Under the pieces are notes generated by a model, which made no database searches, had not been told where the DNA came from, and saw nothing but the letters and a program-made list of their open reading frames with translations. A stretch of DNA of 64,000 nucleotides from Roseivivax halotolerans (GTDB lineage Bacteria; Pseudomonadota; Alphaproteobacteria; Rhodobacterales; Rhodobacteraceae), in the NCBI RefSeq assembly GCF_900115815.1, contig NZ_FOXV01000006.1:124001-188000 (forward strand), given 5' to 3'. The translations under genes and the position numbers were made by a program. Below, piece after piece: positions 12,116 to 21,383 of the stretch (position 1 is its first letter; every line of letters starts with the position of its first letter).

Positions 12116-13408
12116 TCAGGCCCGGTAGACCGCCTTGCCGCCGACGAATGTCGCGAGCACCCGGCCTTGCAGGCGGGCATTGTCGAACGGTGTATTCTTG
12201 GATTTCGACAGGAGCTTGAACCGGTCAAGGATGAAGGGCTTGTCGGGGTCCAGCAGCACAAGGTCCGCCGGAGCGCCCTTGGCCATGCGCCCGCTTTCAA
12301 GCCCGAGCCGCTTTGAGGGGTTCAGCGACAGCGCGCGGAACAGTGTCGGCAGATCGAGATCGCCTGAATGATAGAGCCGCAGCAGCACCGGCAGCAGGGT
12401 TTCGAGCCCTACCGCGCCGCTTGCCGCCTCCTCGAAGGGCAGGCGCTTCGATTCCTCGTCCTGCGGCGTGTGCATCGACGAGATCACGTCGATCAGGCCC
12501 GAGCGCACCGCCTCGATCACAGCCTGGCGGTCTTCTTCGGCGCGGAGCGGCGGCTTCACCTTGAAGAAGGTCCGGTAGTCCGAGACGTCTAGCTCGTTCA
12601 GCGTCAGGTGATGGATCGAAGTGCCGGCTGTCACGTCGAACCCGTTGTTCTTCGCGCGTTCCAAGGCGGGCAGGGCGCGCATCGCGGTGATCTGGTCCGC
12701 GTGGTAGCGCGCGCCTGTCATCTCGACCATCGCGATGTCGCGGTCGAGGCCCATCCGCTCGGCCATCGGCGAGACGGCGGGCAATCCGCGCAGCGAAGCG
12801 AATTTGCCCGAGGTCGCCGCCGCCCCCGCCGAAAGGCCGGGCTCCTGCGGATGGCCGATGATGAGCGCGCCGAGAGCCTTGGCATAGGTCATCGCCCGGC
12901 CGAGCACCTTGGTGTCGCGCACGGGACGGTCGCAATCGGTGAAGGCGACGGCACCCGCATCGAGAAGAAAGCCGATCTCGGTCATCTCTTCGCCGGCGCG
13001 ACCCTTGGTGAGTGCAGCCATTGGCAGAACCCGCACAGGAGCGACTTCGCGGGCACGGCGGCGGATGAACTCGAGCGCTTCGGGCGTGTCGACCGCCGGA
13101 TCCGTATCGGGCCGCGTGACCATCGTCGTGACGCCGCCCGCCGCCGCGGCAGCCCCGGCGGTCTTATAGCTTTCCTTGTGCCGCTCACCGGGCTCGCACA
13201 CCTTCACGCCGATATCGACGATGCCAGGGGCCAGCACTTTGCCGTTCGCATCGATGCGGTTCTCGGGCGCGGCGCGTGCGCGCAGACCCTCTCCGCTCTC
13301 GGCGGTGATCTCCGTGATGACGCCCTTCTCGATCAGGACGTGGCCTTCGGTGACGCTCCCAGCTTCGGGGTCGACGATACGCGCATTCTCGATCAGCGTT
13401 GCGATCAT
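12116..13408 (-). CDS. pyrX: Non-catalytic dihydroorotase-like protein (PyrC'/PyrX type)
   Basis: A 430-residue amidohydrolase closely related to class I dihydroorotase but lacking key ligands. The DxHxH metal motif reads DIGVKV at residues 65-70, with Gly and Lys in place of both histidines, and the catalytic TDHAP motif near residue 311 reads SMHTP. Elsewhere the fold is intact (for example the IHHLTL segment and GLETLLP). In Pseudomonas such a dead subunit (PyrC') is needed to assemble aspartate carbamoyltransferase, and the linkage to pyrB here fits that role. A working dihydroorotase must then be encoded elsewhere. ATG 13408 has GAGGCCAGGC before it; an in-frame GTG at 13420 is less likely. 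Confidence 0.85.
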   Translation of the reverse strand: MIATLIENARIVDPEAGSVTEGHVLIEKGVITEITAESGEGLRARAAPENRIDANGKVLAPGIVDIGVKVCEPGERHKESYKTAGAAAAAGGVTTMVTRPDTDPAVDTPEALEFIRRRAREVAPVRVLPMAALTKGRAGEEMTEIGFLLDAGAVAFTDCDRPVRDTKVLGRAMTYAKALGALIIGHPQEPGLSAGAAATSGKFASLRGLPAVSPMAERMGLDRDIAMVEMTGARYHADQITAMRALPALERAKNNGFDVTAGTSIHHLTLNELDVSDYRTFFKVKPPLRAEEDRQAVIEAVRSGLIDVISSMHTPQDEESKRLPFEEAASGAVGLETLLPVLLRLYHSGDLDLPTLFRALSLNPSKRLGLESGRMAKGAPADLVLLDPDKPFILDRFKLLSKSKNTPFDNARLQGRVLATFVGGKAVYRA

Positions 13409-13416
13409 GCCTGGCC

Positions 13417-13968
13417 TCACCCGAACAGCACGTAGAAGAGAACACCGAGAAGCGCCGCGCCGATGACGATCAGAATCGCCCTCAAAAGCGGCGAGCCGCC
13501 CTTGGCGAGAGGGTCTTCCGGCCCCTCGCCGCGTGGCACCGCGCCCTTGACGCTCTGGCTGCGGATGGGCTGGGCCTCGGTCTCCGGCTCGACTTCCGAG
13601 AAGGTGCCGATCCAGCGCAGGGGGCTCGCGACGGTCAGGGTCTGGCTGGTATTTCCGAAAGCCTGGCTCGGCAGGATCACCACGTGCCCCTTGAGCCCGT
13701 CGATCTGCGGGCGCAATCGCGCGAAGTCCTTCCCGGTCACACCATGCGCCTCGGCAAGGTAATCGGACAGCCGCATCTGCCCAAGAACCTTGATCGCGAC
13801 GGTTTCCACGAAGCTGGGGCGCAGCTTATCGGCCCCGAGCGCGTAGGAAAGCGGCCATTCCCCGGTGCCCGCCTGTGTGGTGAAGCGATCGACGGCCTCG
13901 GGGGGCAGGTCGAGATGAAACAGGCGGGTGACGCCGGTCTCCGTGCCCTTGATGTCCATCTTGGTCAT
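13417..13968 (-). CDS. Tail-anchored protein of unknown function between pyrB and pyrX
   Basis: A 183-residue protein not matched to a named family. Residues 1-115 look globular ([36 protein letters not shown]); residues 115-155 are charged and proline-rich, probably disordered; and residues 163-182 form one hydrophobic segment, [20 protein letters not shown], at the very C-terminus. That is the layout of a tail-anchored inner-membrane protein with its bulk in the cytoplasm. It overlaps the end of pyrB by ATGA and lies eight bases before pyrX, so all three are probably made together. Function unknown; a link to carbamoyltransferase assembly is only suggested by position. Confidence 0.8.
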   Translation of the reverse strand: MTKMDIKGTETGVTRLFHLDLPPEAVDRFTTQAGTGEWPLSYALGADKLRPSFVETVAIKVLGQMRLSDYLAEAHGVTGKDFARLRPQIDGLKGHVVILPSQAFGNTSQTLTVASPLRWIGTFSEVEPETEAQPIRSQSVKGAVPRGEGPEDPLAKGGSPLLRAILIVIGAALLGVLFYVLFG

Positions 13969-14915
13969 GCCATCACCTCGTTCGGTCGCGCGCGCAGGTT
14001 CCGGGCGAGCAGATCGAGCGCGGCCATACGCACCGCGACCCCCATCTCCACCTGCTCCTGGATGACGGAGCGGTTGATGTCGTCGGCAATGGTCCCGTCG
14101 ATCTCGACGCCGCGATTCATCGGTCCGGGATGCATCACGATCGCGTCGGATTTGGCGAAGGCCAGCTTTTCCGCGTCGAGACCGTAGCGGTGGAAATATT
14201 CCCGTTCGGAGGGGATGAAGCCGCCATCCATGCGCTCTTTCTGAAGGCGCAGCATCATCACCACATCGGCGTCGCGCAGTCCTTCGGCCATGTCGTGATA
14301 GACCTCGACGCCGAACTCCCCGATGCCGGCGGGCATCAGGGTCGGCGGGCCGATCAGGCGCACGCGGTTTTCCATCTTGTGAAGAAGCAGAAGGTTCGAC
14401 CGCGCGACGCGGCTATGCGCGATGTCGCCGCAGATGGCGACGGTCAGCCGGTGGAGCCGCCCCTTGGCCCGCCGGATCGTCAGCGCATCAAGCAGCGCTT
14501 GCGTGGGGTGTTCGTGCCGCCCGTCGCCAGCGTTCAGAACCGCGCAGTTCACTTTCTGCGCCAGAAGATCCACCGCACCCGAATTGGGGTGCCGCACGAC
14601 CAGAAGGTCGGGATGCATCGCGTTCAGCGTCAGCGCCGTGTCGATCAGGGTCTCGCCCTTCTTGAGCGAGGAGGCCTCCATCGCCATCGACATCACGTCC
14701 GCGCCGAGCCGCTTGCCCGCCAGCTCGAAACTCGCCTGCGTGCGCGTCGAGTTCTCGAAGAACATGTTGATCTGCGTGAGGCCCGACAGGATGCCCGACC
14801 GCTTCTGCCGTGAGCGGTTGAGCGTGGCATAGCGATCCGCGAGGTCCAGAAGCGTTGTGATCTCGTCAGGGCGCAAGGGCTCGATGCCGAGAAGGTGACG
14901 CTGGTCGAAACGCAT
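13965..14915 (-). CDS. pyrB: Aspartate carbamoyltransferase catalytic subunit
   Basis: Condenses carbamoyl phosphate with aspartate, the committed step of pyrimidine synthesis. Hallmarks are the carbamoyl-phosphate motif [13 protein letters not shown] near residue 52, the HPTQALLDA segment near 136 and the late [11 protein letters not shown] motif. At 316 residues there is no long N-terminal extension. No pyrI regulatory subunit is visible; instead a dead dihydroorotase lies two genes downstream, as in dodecameric class A enzymes. First gene of its cluster on the minus strand. Confidence 0.97.
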   Translation of the reverse strand: MRFDQRHLLGIEPLRPDEITTLLDLADRYATLNRSRQKRSGILSGLTQINMFFENSTRTQASFELAGKRLGADVMSMAMEASSLKKGETLIDTALTLNAMHPDLLVVRHPNSGAVDLLAQKVNCAVLNAGDGRHEHPTQALLDALTIRRAKGRLHRLTVAICGDIAHSRVARSNLLLLHKMENRVRLIGPPTLMPAGIGEFGVEVYHDMAEGLRDADVVMMLRLQKERMDGGFIPSEREYFHRYGLDAEKLAFAKSDAIVMHPGPMNRGVEIDGTIADDINRSVIQEQVEMGVAVRMAALDLLARNLRARPNEVMA

Positions 14916-15046
14916 CGGGGAAGGTGCTCCGCTCGGGGGTGATCGTGGCGTTATAGGAAGCCCCTGTCACGGCAGCAAGAGGGCGAAACCCGATCGGAAA
15001 TTCGCCGCCTTCCTGCCGCCTTCGGCGAGGTCTATGCTGCCTTCCG

Positions 15047-15835
15047 ATGGATTCGCTCGATTGGCATAGCGCGCAGGCGATGCTCGCCTGGCAGGCGGAG
15101 ATGGGCGTGACCGAGACGATCTCGGAAATGCCCGTCGACCGGTTTGCCGCCGCGGAGGCCGCGCTGGCCGAGACCGCGGCAAAAGCGACCGCTGCGGTGG
15201 CGGGCGCCAGCGTTGCCGAGGCCGAGGTCGACCCCGTGGGTCTGGCGCGGCAGGCGGCGGCATCGGCTGGGGATCTTGCCGCGCTGAAGGCCGCTCTCGG
15301 GGCATTCGAGGAATGCGAGCTGAAGCGCGGCGCGCGGAATCTCGTGTTCGCGGATGGCATGCCGGAGGCCCGCGTGATGATCGTCGGCGAGGCGCCGGGG
15401 CGCGATGAGGATCGCGAGGGGCGTCCCTTCGTCGGACGCGCGGGACAACTGCTCGACCGGATGCTGGACGCCATCGACATGGGCCGCGGGAAGGATGGTC
15501 CGAAAGGTGTTTACATCACGAACGTCCTGCCCTGGCGGCCGCCGCAGAACCGCGAACCCACGACCGAGGAAATCGCGATGATGCTGCCCTTTTTGGAGCG
15601 GCACGTCGCCTTGGCTGATCCCGACATCCTGATCGTGATGGGCAATATCTCCGCATCCGCGGTTCTTGGTAAGCGCGGCATCACCCGGCTCAGGGGCCAG
15701 TGGACAGAAGCGATGGGACGGCCTGTCTTGCCGATGTTCCATCCGGCATACCTCTTGCGGAACCCGCAGATGAAACGCGAGGCCTGGGCCGACCTCTTGG
15801 AATTGCAGGCGAAACTGGAGACGACAGCGACATGA
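15047..15835 (+). CDS. Uracil-DNA glycosylase, family-4-like, without iron-sulphur cysteines
   Basis: Removes uracil from DNA. Motif A GEAPGRDEDREGRPFVGRAG begins near residue 113 and motif B FHPAYLLRNP lies near residue 230, both typical of family 4. However, the 262-residue protein contains a single cysteine (residue 90), whereas family 4 and 5 enzymes use four to hold a 4Fe-4S cluster. Residues 35-75 are an alanine-rich linker. A Bradyrhizobium glycosylase (BdiUng) has been reported as a family-4-like enzyme lacking the cluster, as I recall; this may be a relative. It ends overlapping moaB by four bases. Confidence 0.88.
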   Translation: MDSLDWHSAQAMLAWQAEMGVTETISEMPVDRFAAAEAALAETAAKATAAVAGASVAEAEVDPVGLARQAAASAGDLAALKAALGAFEECELKRGARNLVFADGMPEARVMIVGEAPGRDEDREGRPFVGRAGQLLDRMLDAIDMGRGKDGPKGVYITNVLPWRPPQNREPTTEEIAMMLPFLERHVALADPDILIVMGNISASAVLGKRGITRLRGQWTEAMGRPVLPMFHPAYLLRNPQMKREAWADLLELQAKLETTAT

Positions 15836-16374
15836 ACCGTATCGACGAGACGCGCGACTTCATTCCCGTCCGCATCGCGGTGCTGACCGTGTCGGATACG
15901 CGCCAGGTCGAGGACGACCGCTCGGGCGACACGCTTGTGGCACGCATCGAGGCGGCCGGGCATGTCCTTGCGACCCGCGCCATCGTGCCCGACGAGCGTG
16001 AGATGATCGCGGGCAAGCTCCGCGAATGGTGCGAGAACCCTGATATCGACGTGGTGATCTCCACCGGCGGCACCGGCCTGACCGGGCGCGACGTGACCGT
16101 CGAGGCGCATCGCGATGTCTACGAGAAAGAGATCGACGCCTTCGCAATCGTCTTCACCCATGTCTCGATGGCCAAGATCGGCACCTCCGCCGTTCAGTCC
16201 CGTGCCACGGGCGGCGTTGCGATGGGAACCTACCTCTTCGCGCTGCCGGGAAGTCCCGGCGCTTGCAAGGATGCCTGGGACGAGATCCTGTCGTTTCAGC
16301 TCGATTACAGGCACCGTCCATGCAACTTCGTGGAGATCATGCCGAGGCTCGACGAGCATATGCGCCGGAAGTAG
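15832..16374 (+). CDS. moaB: Molybdenum cofactor biosynthesis protein MoaB
   Basis: MoaB/Mog family protein that adenylates molybdopterin before molybdenum insertion (some MoaB proteins have lost this activity). The 180-residue protein has the signature VISTGGTGLTGRDVT near residue 82 and LPGSPGACKDAWDE near 140. ATGA overlap with the glycosylase stop codon. The remaining cofactor genes in this window (fdhD, mobA, mobB, moeA) lie 13 kb away. Confidence 0.93.
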   Translation: MNRIDETRDFIPVRIAVLTVSDTRQVEDDRSGDTLVARIEAAGHVLATRAIVPDEREMIAGKLREWCENPDIDVVISTGGTGLTGRDVTVEAHRDVYEKEIDAFAIVFTHVSMAKIGTSAVQSRATGGVAMGTYLFALPGSPGACKDAWDEILSFQLDYRHRPCNFVEIMPRLDEHMRRK

Positions 16375-16489
16375 CGCGCCCGGCCGAATTTTTTTCGACG
16401 GATACCGGTGTCCGCTTCGTAAAAGGGTGGTGAGGTGCGGTCCCGACGCTTTGGAAAAGGTCTCGGGACGGCTACCTTTTAACCAGTGC

Positions 16490-16504
16490 GGAGGATGATC
16501 CTCC
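16490..16504 (+). promoter_or_regulatory. Perfect hairpin containing GGAGGA just upstream of the RND adaptor gene
   Basis: GGAGGA (16490-16495) and TCCTCC (16499-16504) flank TGA. The stem would hide a Shine-Dalgarno-like sequence that is not in position for the adaptor gene (whose site is GAGGTGCC just before ATG 16523). It may be chance or a leader structure. Confidence 0.35.
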
Positions 16505-16522
16505 GGTCCACGCCGAGGTGCC

Positions 16523-17989
16523 ATGCGGTTTCTAAGACGTTCTCTGACCGGACTTTTTCTCCTGGCAGCCACGCTGGGCCTCTTGGTCTATGCCGGTGCG
16601 CTTGTCTGGGGTGCCGTCGAGACGCGCATGGCCGACGAGCCGCGCATCCCCGATGCCGAGGAGCGCGTCTTCTCGGTCAACGTGGTCGAAGCGACGCCGC
16701 GCACCGAAACGCCGGTCCTGACGGCCTATGGGTCGGTCGAAAGTCGCCGCACGCTCGAAATCCGGACCGAAGCCGCCGGGCGGATCGTGGAGCTTGCGGA
16801 GGATTTCGACGCCGGTCGCCAGGTCGAGGCAGGTCAGCTTCTGGCGCGCATCGACCCTGCGGATGCGGAAGCGGCGCTCGATCGGGCGCGGTCGGCCCTC
16901 ACCGATGCCCGCGCGGAGGCTCGCGATGCGCGCCGCGCGGTGGAGCTCGCCCGCGAGAACCTGGCCGCCGCCGAGGAACAGGCCCAACTTTACGAGCGCG
17001 CATTCACCCGGCAGCAGGATCTCGTGGACCGCGGTGTCGGCAGCGCCTCGGCGGCGGAGACCGCGGAGCTGCAGGCTTCGACCGCCCGCGCCGCGGTGAT
17101 CCAGCGCCGCCAATCGCTCAGCGATGCGGAGGCGAGGGTCAGCCAAGCCGAGACCGCCATCTCCCGCACCGAGATCGATGTGGCCGAGGCCGAGCGCCGG
17201 CTCGAGGCGACCGAGATCCGTGCGGATTTCGCAGGTGTTCTCAGCGACGTTTCTGTGGTCGAAGGCCGACTCGTCTCGACCAATGAACAGATCGCCACCC
17301 TGATCGATCCCGACGCGCTCGAAGTGGCCTTCCGTGTCTCGACCCAAGGCTTTGCGCGCCTTCTGAACGAATCCGGCCGGGTGCGCCCCGCCCCGGTGAC
17401 CGCGACGCTCGATGTCTACGGCACCGACCTTGTTGCCGAAGGCAGGATCGACCGCGCGAGCCCGCAGGTCGGCGAAGGCCAGACCGGACGGCTCGTCTAT
17501 GCCCGCCTGACCTCCTCGGCAGGCTTCCAGCCAGGTGATTTCGTCACGGTCCGGGTCGATGAGCCCGATATCGAGAACGTGGTGCGTCTGCCCGCTACGG
17601 CTCTTGGCCCGAACGGAGATGTGCTGCTCGTGGGCGCGGATGATCGCCTTGAGGCCGCTGCCGTGGAACTCGTTCGCCGCCAGGGCGACGACATCCTGGT
17701 GAGTGCCGGAACGATCACAGGCCGTCAGGTCGTCGCTCAGCGCACCCCGCTTCTGGGGTCGGGCATAAAGGTGCGGGCGCGCAGCATGGCGCCGCCGGAG
17801 GACGCCGAAGCGCGCGTCGAGGACGACCTGATGGACCTCTCCGAAGAGCGCCGCGAACGCCTTCGGGCGTTTGTCGAAGGCAGCGACCGGATGCCGGATG
17901 CGGCCAAGGAACGTATCCTGGCCCAGCTTAGCGAGCCGCGCGTGCCGGCGGCGATGGTCGCCCGGCTCGAAGCGCGGATCGGGGGCTAG
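16523..17989 (+). CDS. RND efflux periplasmic adaptor subunit (HlyD/MFP family)
   Basis: Periplasmic linker of a resistance-nodulation-division pump. The 488-residue protein has one N-terminal hydrophobic anchor (about residues 9-30), the lipoyl-like half-motif RRTLEIRTEAAGRIVELAED, a long alpha-hairpin coiled coil (about 115-220) and the second lipoyl half EIRADFAGVLSDVSVVEG. The last 60 residues form an unusual charged helical tail (LSEERRERLRAFVEG) beyond the normal end of the family. It is followed after three bases by the pump gene. No outer-membrane factor gene is adjacent. Confidence 0.93.
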   Translation: MRFLRRSLTGLFLLAATLGLLVYAGALVWGAVETRMADEPRIPDAEERVFSVNVVEATPRTETPVLTAYGSVESRRTLEIRTEAAGRIVELAEDFDAGRQVEAGQLLARIDPADAEAALDRARSALTDARAEARDARRAVELARENLAAAEEQAQLYERAFTRQQDLVDRGVGSASAAETAELQASTARAAVIQRRQSLSDAEARVSQAETAISRTEIDVAEAERRLEATEIRADFAGVLSDVSVVEGRLVSTNEQIATLIDPDALEVAFRVSTQGFARLLNESGRVRPAPVTATLDVYGTDLVAEGRIDRASPQVGEGQTGRLVYARLTSSAGFQPGDFVTVRVDEPDIENVVRLPATALGPNGDVLLVGADDRLEAAAVELVRRQGDDILVSAGTITGRQVVAQRTPLLGSGIKVRARSMAPPEDAEARVEDDLMDLSEERRERLRAFVEGSDRMPDAAKERILAQLSEPRVPAAMVARLEARIGG

Positions 17990-17992
17990 GGT

Positions 17993-20900
17993 ATGGACCG
18001 TAGCAGAACGCCCTTCTTCGGTCTGTTCTCATACTTCACGCGTCACCGGACCCTGGCGAACCTCCTTCTGGTGTTGATGATCGCCGCTGGCGCCTTTGCG
18101 GTGCCGAACATGCGCGCGCAGTTTTTCCCGGACGTCATCGTCGACGAGATCGACATCTCCGTGCGCTGGGACGGCGCGGGCGCGGAGGACGTGGATCAGG
18201 GTATCGTGCAGCTTCTGGAGCCTGCGCTTCTGGCGGTGGAGGGCGTCGAGTCGAGCGAGGCGCGATCGCGCGAGGGATCGGCCCGGATCGAGCTCGAATT
18301 CCAGCCCGGCTGGGATATGGGGCGCGCGACCAACGATGTCCGGCAGGCGGTCGACAGCGTCACGCAGCTCCCCGAGGAGGCCGATGAGCCCGAGATCAGC
18401 CGCTCGACCTGGTTCGACCGCGTGACCGACGTGGTGATCCAAGGCCCGGTCGCGCCGGAGCAGCTTGCCAATTACGCCGATCTGTTCGTCAATCGTCTCT
18501 TTGCGGAAGGCGTGACGAATACGACGATCCGGGGCCTCTCCGCTCCGCAGACCATCGTGGAGGTGCCCTCCACCAATCTCATCGCTCACGATGTGACGCT
18601 GCGCGAGATCGCGGCGGCCATCGGCGGCGAGGTCGACGCCGATCCGGCGGGTGAGGTGGACGGTGCCAATGCCCGCGTGAGGACCGGGACCGAAAAGCGG
18701 AACGCCGACGAGATCGAGACCATCGTCCTGCGCTCCAATCCGGACGGCACGAAGCTGACCGTGGGCGATGTCGCCAATATCCGCGTCGAGGGCGTGACCC
18801 GCGAGCGCAGCTATTTCGTGGGCGAGAACCCCGCGATCTCGATTCGCGTCGACCGCACGGCCCAAGGGGATGCCATCGCGATCCAGCGGCAGGTCGAGGA
18901 AGTTGCGGCGGAATTGCAGGCGGAGATGCCGGAGGGGTCCTCCATCGACCTCATTCGTACGCGGGCCGAGGCGATCTCGGGGAGGCTCAACATCCTTGTC
19001 GACAACGGGCTGATGGGCCTCGGCCTCGTCGTTGTGCTCTTGTTCCTGTTCCTCAATGCCCGCATCGCTTTCTGGGTCGCGGCGGGCATACCGACGGCGA
19101 TGCTGGCTGCCATCGCGCTGATGTATGTGGGCGGGCTCACGATCAACATGATCTCGCTTTTTGCGCTGATCATCACGCTCGGGATCGTGGTCGACGATGC
19201 CATCGTCGTGGGCGAACATGCCGATCACCTCGCGCGGCGCGGGCTCGGACCGGCCGAGGCTGCGGAGACTGCCGCCGCGCGCATGGCGATGCCGGTATTC
19301 TGCGCGACCCTGACGACGCTCATCGCCTTCTTCGGGCTCGTGGCCATCGGCGGGCGCTTCGGCGGTCTGATCGCCGACATCCCCTTCACGGTGATCGCGG
19401 TCCTGATCGCAAGCCTCGTCGAGTGCTTCCTGATCCTGCCGAACCACATGCGCCATGCGCTGCACCATGCGAATGCGCGCCACTGGTACGATGCGCCGTC
19501 GCGCGTGGTGAACCGGGGTTTCCGCTGGGTTCGTGAACGGCTGTTTCGCCCGTTGATGGCGGGGGTCATCGCGGGCCGCTACGTCGTTGTCGCCGCCGTG
19601 ATCGCGCTTCTGGCGAGTCAGGCCGCGCTCCTGATCAAGGGCGATGTGCCGTGGCGCTTCTTCAACGCGCCAGAGCAGGATTCCGTGACCGGCAACTTCG
19701 CGATGGCGCCGAGCGCGGGCCGCGAGGACAGCATCGAGCAGATGCGCGCGATGCAGGCGGCGGTGAACGATCTCGCCGCCGACTACGAGGAGCGCTACGG
19801 CCGCAGCCCGGTTGCTTACGTCCTGTCGGAGATCGGCGGCAATTCGGGGCGGGGCCTGGCGGGCAGCGATACGAAAGAGCCCGAACAACTCGGCTCCATC
19901 GCGATCGAGCTCATTTCGGCGGACCTGCGCCCCTATTCCGCCTTCCAGTTCGTCGGCGAGTTGCAGGACCGCGTGGAGCAGCATCCGCTTGCCGAGACGA
20001 TCAGTTTCCGCGGCTGGCGGTCGGGTCCGGGGGGCGACGCACTCGACGTGCAGTTCTTCGGCGCTGATGCCGACACCCTGAAGGGCGCGGCCGAGGATCT
20101 GAAGACCGCGATGGCACGGTTTCCGGAAGTCTCTGCCGTCGAGGACGACCTTGCCTACGACAAGGACGAGCTGGTGCTCGATCTGACGGCGCGGGGGCAG
20201 GCGCTGGGCTTCGACATCGACTCTCTCGGTCAGACGCTTCGTGCGCGGCTTGGCGGCGTCGAGGCGGCGACCTATCCGGTGGGCCCGCGCTCCGCCGCGA
20301 TCCGGGTGGAGCTGCCCGAGAGCGAGCAGACGGCTGATTTCCTCGAACGGATGCAACTCCGCACACCGGAGGGGCAATACGTGACACTCGCCGATATCGT
20401 GCAGGTGGAGCGGGAGGTCGGATTCTCGACCGTCCGGCGCGAGAACGGGATCCGGCTCATCTCGGTCAACGGGGATATCTCGGAGGACGACCCGGCCGCC
20501 GCCGCCGAGGTCATGCAGGCGCTCGAGGACGAGATCCTGCCGACAATCGCCGCTGAGCGGCAGGTCGATTACCGGCTCTCGGGCCTCTCCGAGCAGGAGG
20601 ACGAGTTCCTGGCTGACGCGCTCGCCGCCTTGGTGATGGTGCTCCTTGGAATTTACCTCGTCCTCGCCTGGGTCTTCGCGAGCTGGTCGCGTCCGATGGT
20701 CGTGATGGCGATCATCCCCTTCGGCCTTGTGGGCACGATTTACGGCCATGCGCTCTGGGACGTGCCGATGTCGATGTTCACGGTGGTCGGCCTTCTCGGC
20801 ATGACTGGAATCATCATCAACGACTCGATCGTGCTGGTGACGACCATCGATGAATATGCCGCGGATCGGGGCATTCTGCCGGCCATCATCGACGGCGCGG

Positions 20901-21379
20901 CAGACCGGCTGCGGCCCGTGCTTCTGACGACACTGACCACGGTTCTCGGCCTCGCGCCGCTTCTCTACGAAGGGTCGAGCCAAGCGGAGTTCCTGAAGCC
21001 CACCGTCATCACGCTGGTCTACGGGCTCGGCTTCGGCATGGTCCTGGTGCTGCTGGTGGCGCCCGCCCTCATCGCCATCGGAGAGGATTTCGCGCGTGCC
21101 AAGGCCAGTGTCCGCAGGGGCCTTCGCTACCGCGATGCGCGGGTGCGCGGCGGGTATCTCGCGGGGCTTGCCGCGCTTGTTGCCTGGCTGGGCGTCACGC
21201 TCGGATGGCATGTCGCGACGGGCGCGCTGCCGGTGCCGCTGTCGGCGCTCGTTCCGGGTGCCGGCCTGTCCGCAGCCTTCGCGATCTTCCTGGCGGGGGC
21301 CGCGCTGGCCGTGCTCGTCGCCTATGCCGTCGCGGCGCTTCTGATCGGGCTTGGCCGGAGAAGGCGCGCCGCGGGCTGA
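17993..21379 (+). CDS. RND efflux permease subunit (AcrB/MexB superfamily)
   Basis: Proton-driven inner-membrane transporter that works as a trimer with the preceding adaptor. The 1128-residue protein shows the proton-relay motif GIVVDDAIVVGEHAD near residue 400, the two large periplasmic loops and the GMTGIIINDSIVLVTTIDEY motif in the second half. It is about 90 residues longer than AcrB because of two extra hydrophobic segments at the C-terminus (about residues 1057-1077 and 1095-1120), implying 14 membrane spans. Substrate unknown. Ends four bases from the oppositely oriented DsbD-like gene. Confidence 0.93.
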   Translation: MDRSRTPFFGLFSYFTRHRTLANLLLVLMIAAGAFAVPNMRAQFFPDVIVDEIDISVRWDGAGAEDVDQGIVQLLEPALLAVEGVESSEARSREGSARIELEFQPGWDMGRATNDVRQAVDSVTQLPEEADEPEISRSTWFDRVTDVVIQGPVAPEQLANYADLFVNRLFAEGVTNTTIRGLSAPQTIVEVPSTNLIAHDVTLREIAAAIGGEVDADPAGEVDGANARVRTGTEKRNADEIETIVLRSNPDGTKLTVGDVANIRVEGVTRERSYFVGENPAISIRVDRTAQGDAIAIQRQVEEVAAELQAEMPEGSSIDLIRTRAEAISGRLNILVDNGLMGLGLVVVLLFLFLNARIAFWVAAGIPTAMLAAIALMYVGGLTINMISLFALIITLGIVVDDAIVVGEHADHLARRGLGPAEAAETAAARMAMPVFCATLTTLIAFFGLVAIGGRFGGLIADIPFTVIAVLIASLVECFLILPNHMRHALHHANARHWYDAPSRVVNRGFRWVRERLFRPLMAGVIAGRYVVVAAVIALLASQAALLIKGDVPWRFFNAPEQDSVTGNFAMAPSAGREDSIEQMRAMQAAVNDLAADYEERYGRSPVAYVLSEIGGNSGRGLAGSDTKEPEQLGSIAIELISADLRPYSAFQFVGELQDRVEQHPLAETISFRGWRSGPGGDALDVQFFGADADTLKGAAEDLKTAMARFPEVSAVEDDLAYDKDELVLDLTARGQALGFDIDSLGQTLRARLGGVEAATYPVGPRSAAIRVELPESEQTADFLERMQLRTPEGQYVTLADIVQVEREVGFSTVRRENGIRLISVNGDISEDDPAAAAEVMQALEDEILPTIAAERQVDYRLSGLSEQEDEFLADALAALVMVLLGIYLVLAWVFASWSRPMVVMAIIPFGLVGTIYGHALWDVPMSMFTVVGLLGMTGIIINDSIVLVTTIDEYAADRGILPAIIDGAADRLRPVLLTTLTTVLGLAPLLYEGSSQAEFLKPTVITLVYGLGFGMVLVLLVAPALIAIGEDFARAKASVRRGLRYRDARVRGGYLAGLAALVAWLGVTLGWHVATGALPVPLSALVPGAGLSAAFAIFLAGAALAVLVAYAVAALLIGLGRRRRAAG

Positions 21380-21383
21380 CCCC

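Noticed and set aside
12116-13408. Calling this gene an active dihydroorotase (pyrC)
   Set aside because: Both histidines of DxHxH and the catalytic aspartate are replaced, so activity is not supportable.
16496-17286. Alternative gene starting at ATG 16496 inside the hairpin upstream of the RND adaptor
   Set aside because: It runs in a different frame through the adaptor's coding region, giving an Arg/Gly/Pro-rich product typical of an out-of-frame reading.
18029-21211. Minus-strand open frame of 1060 codons inside the RND pump gene
   Set aside because: Antisense shadow of the pump; composition is Arg/Asp/His-rich, and there is no ribosome site or recognisable domain.
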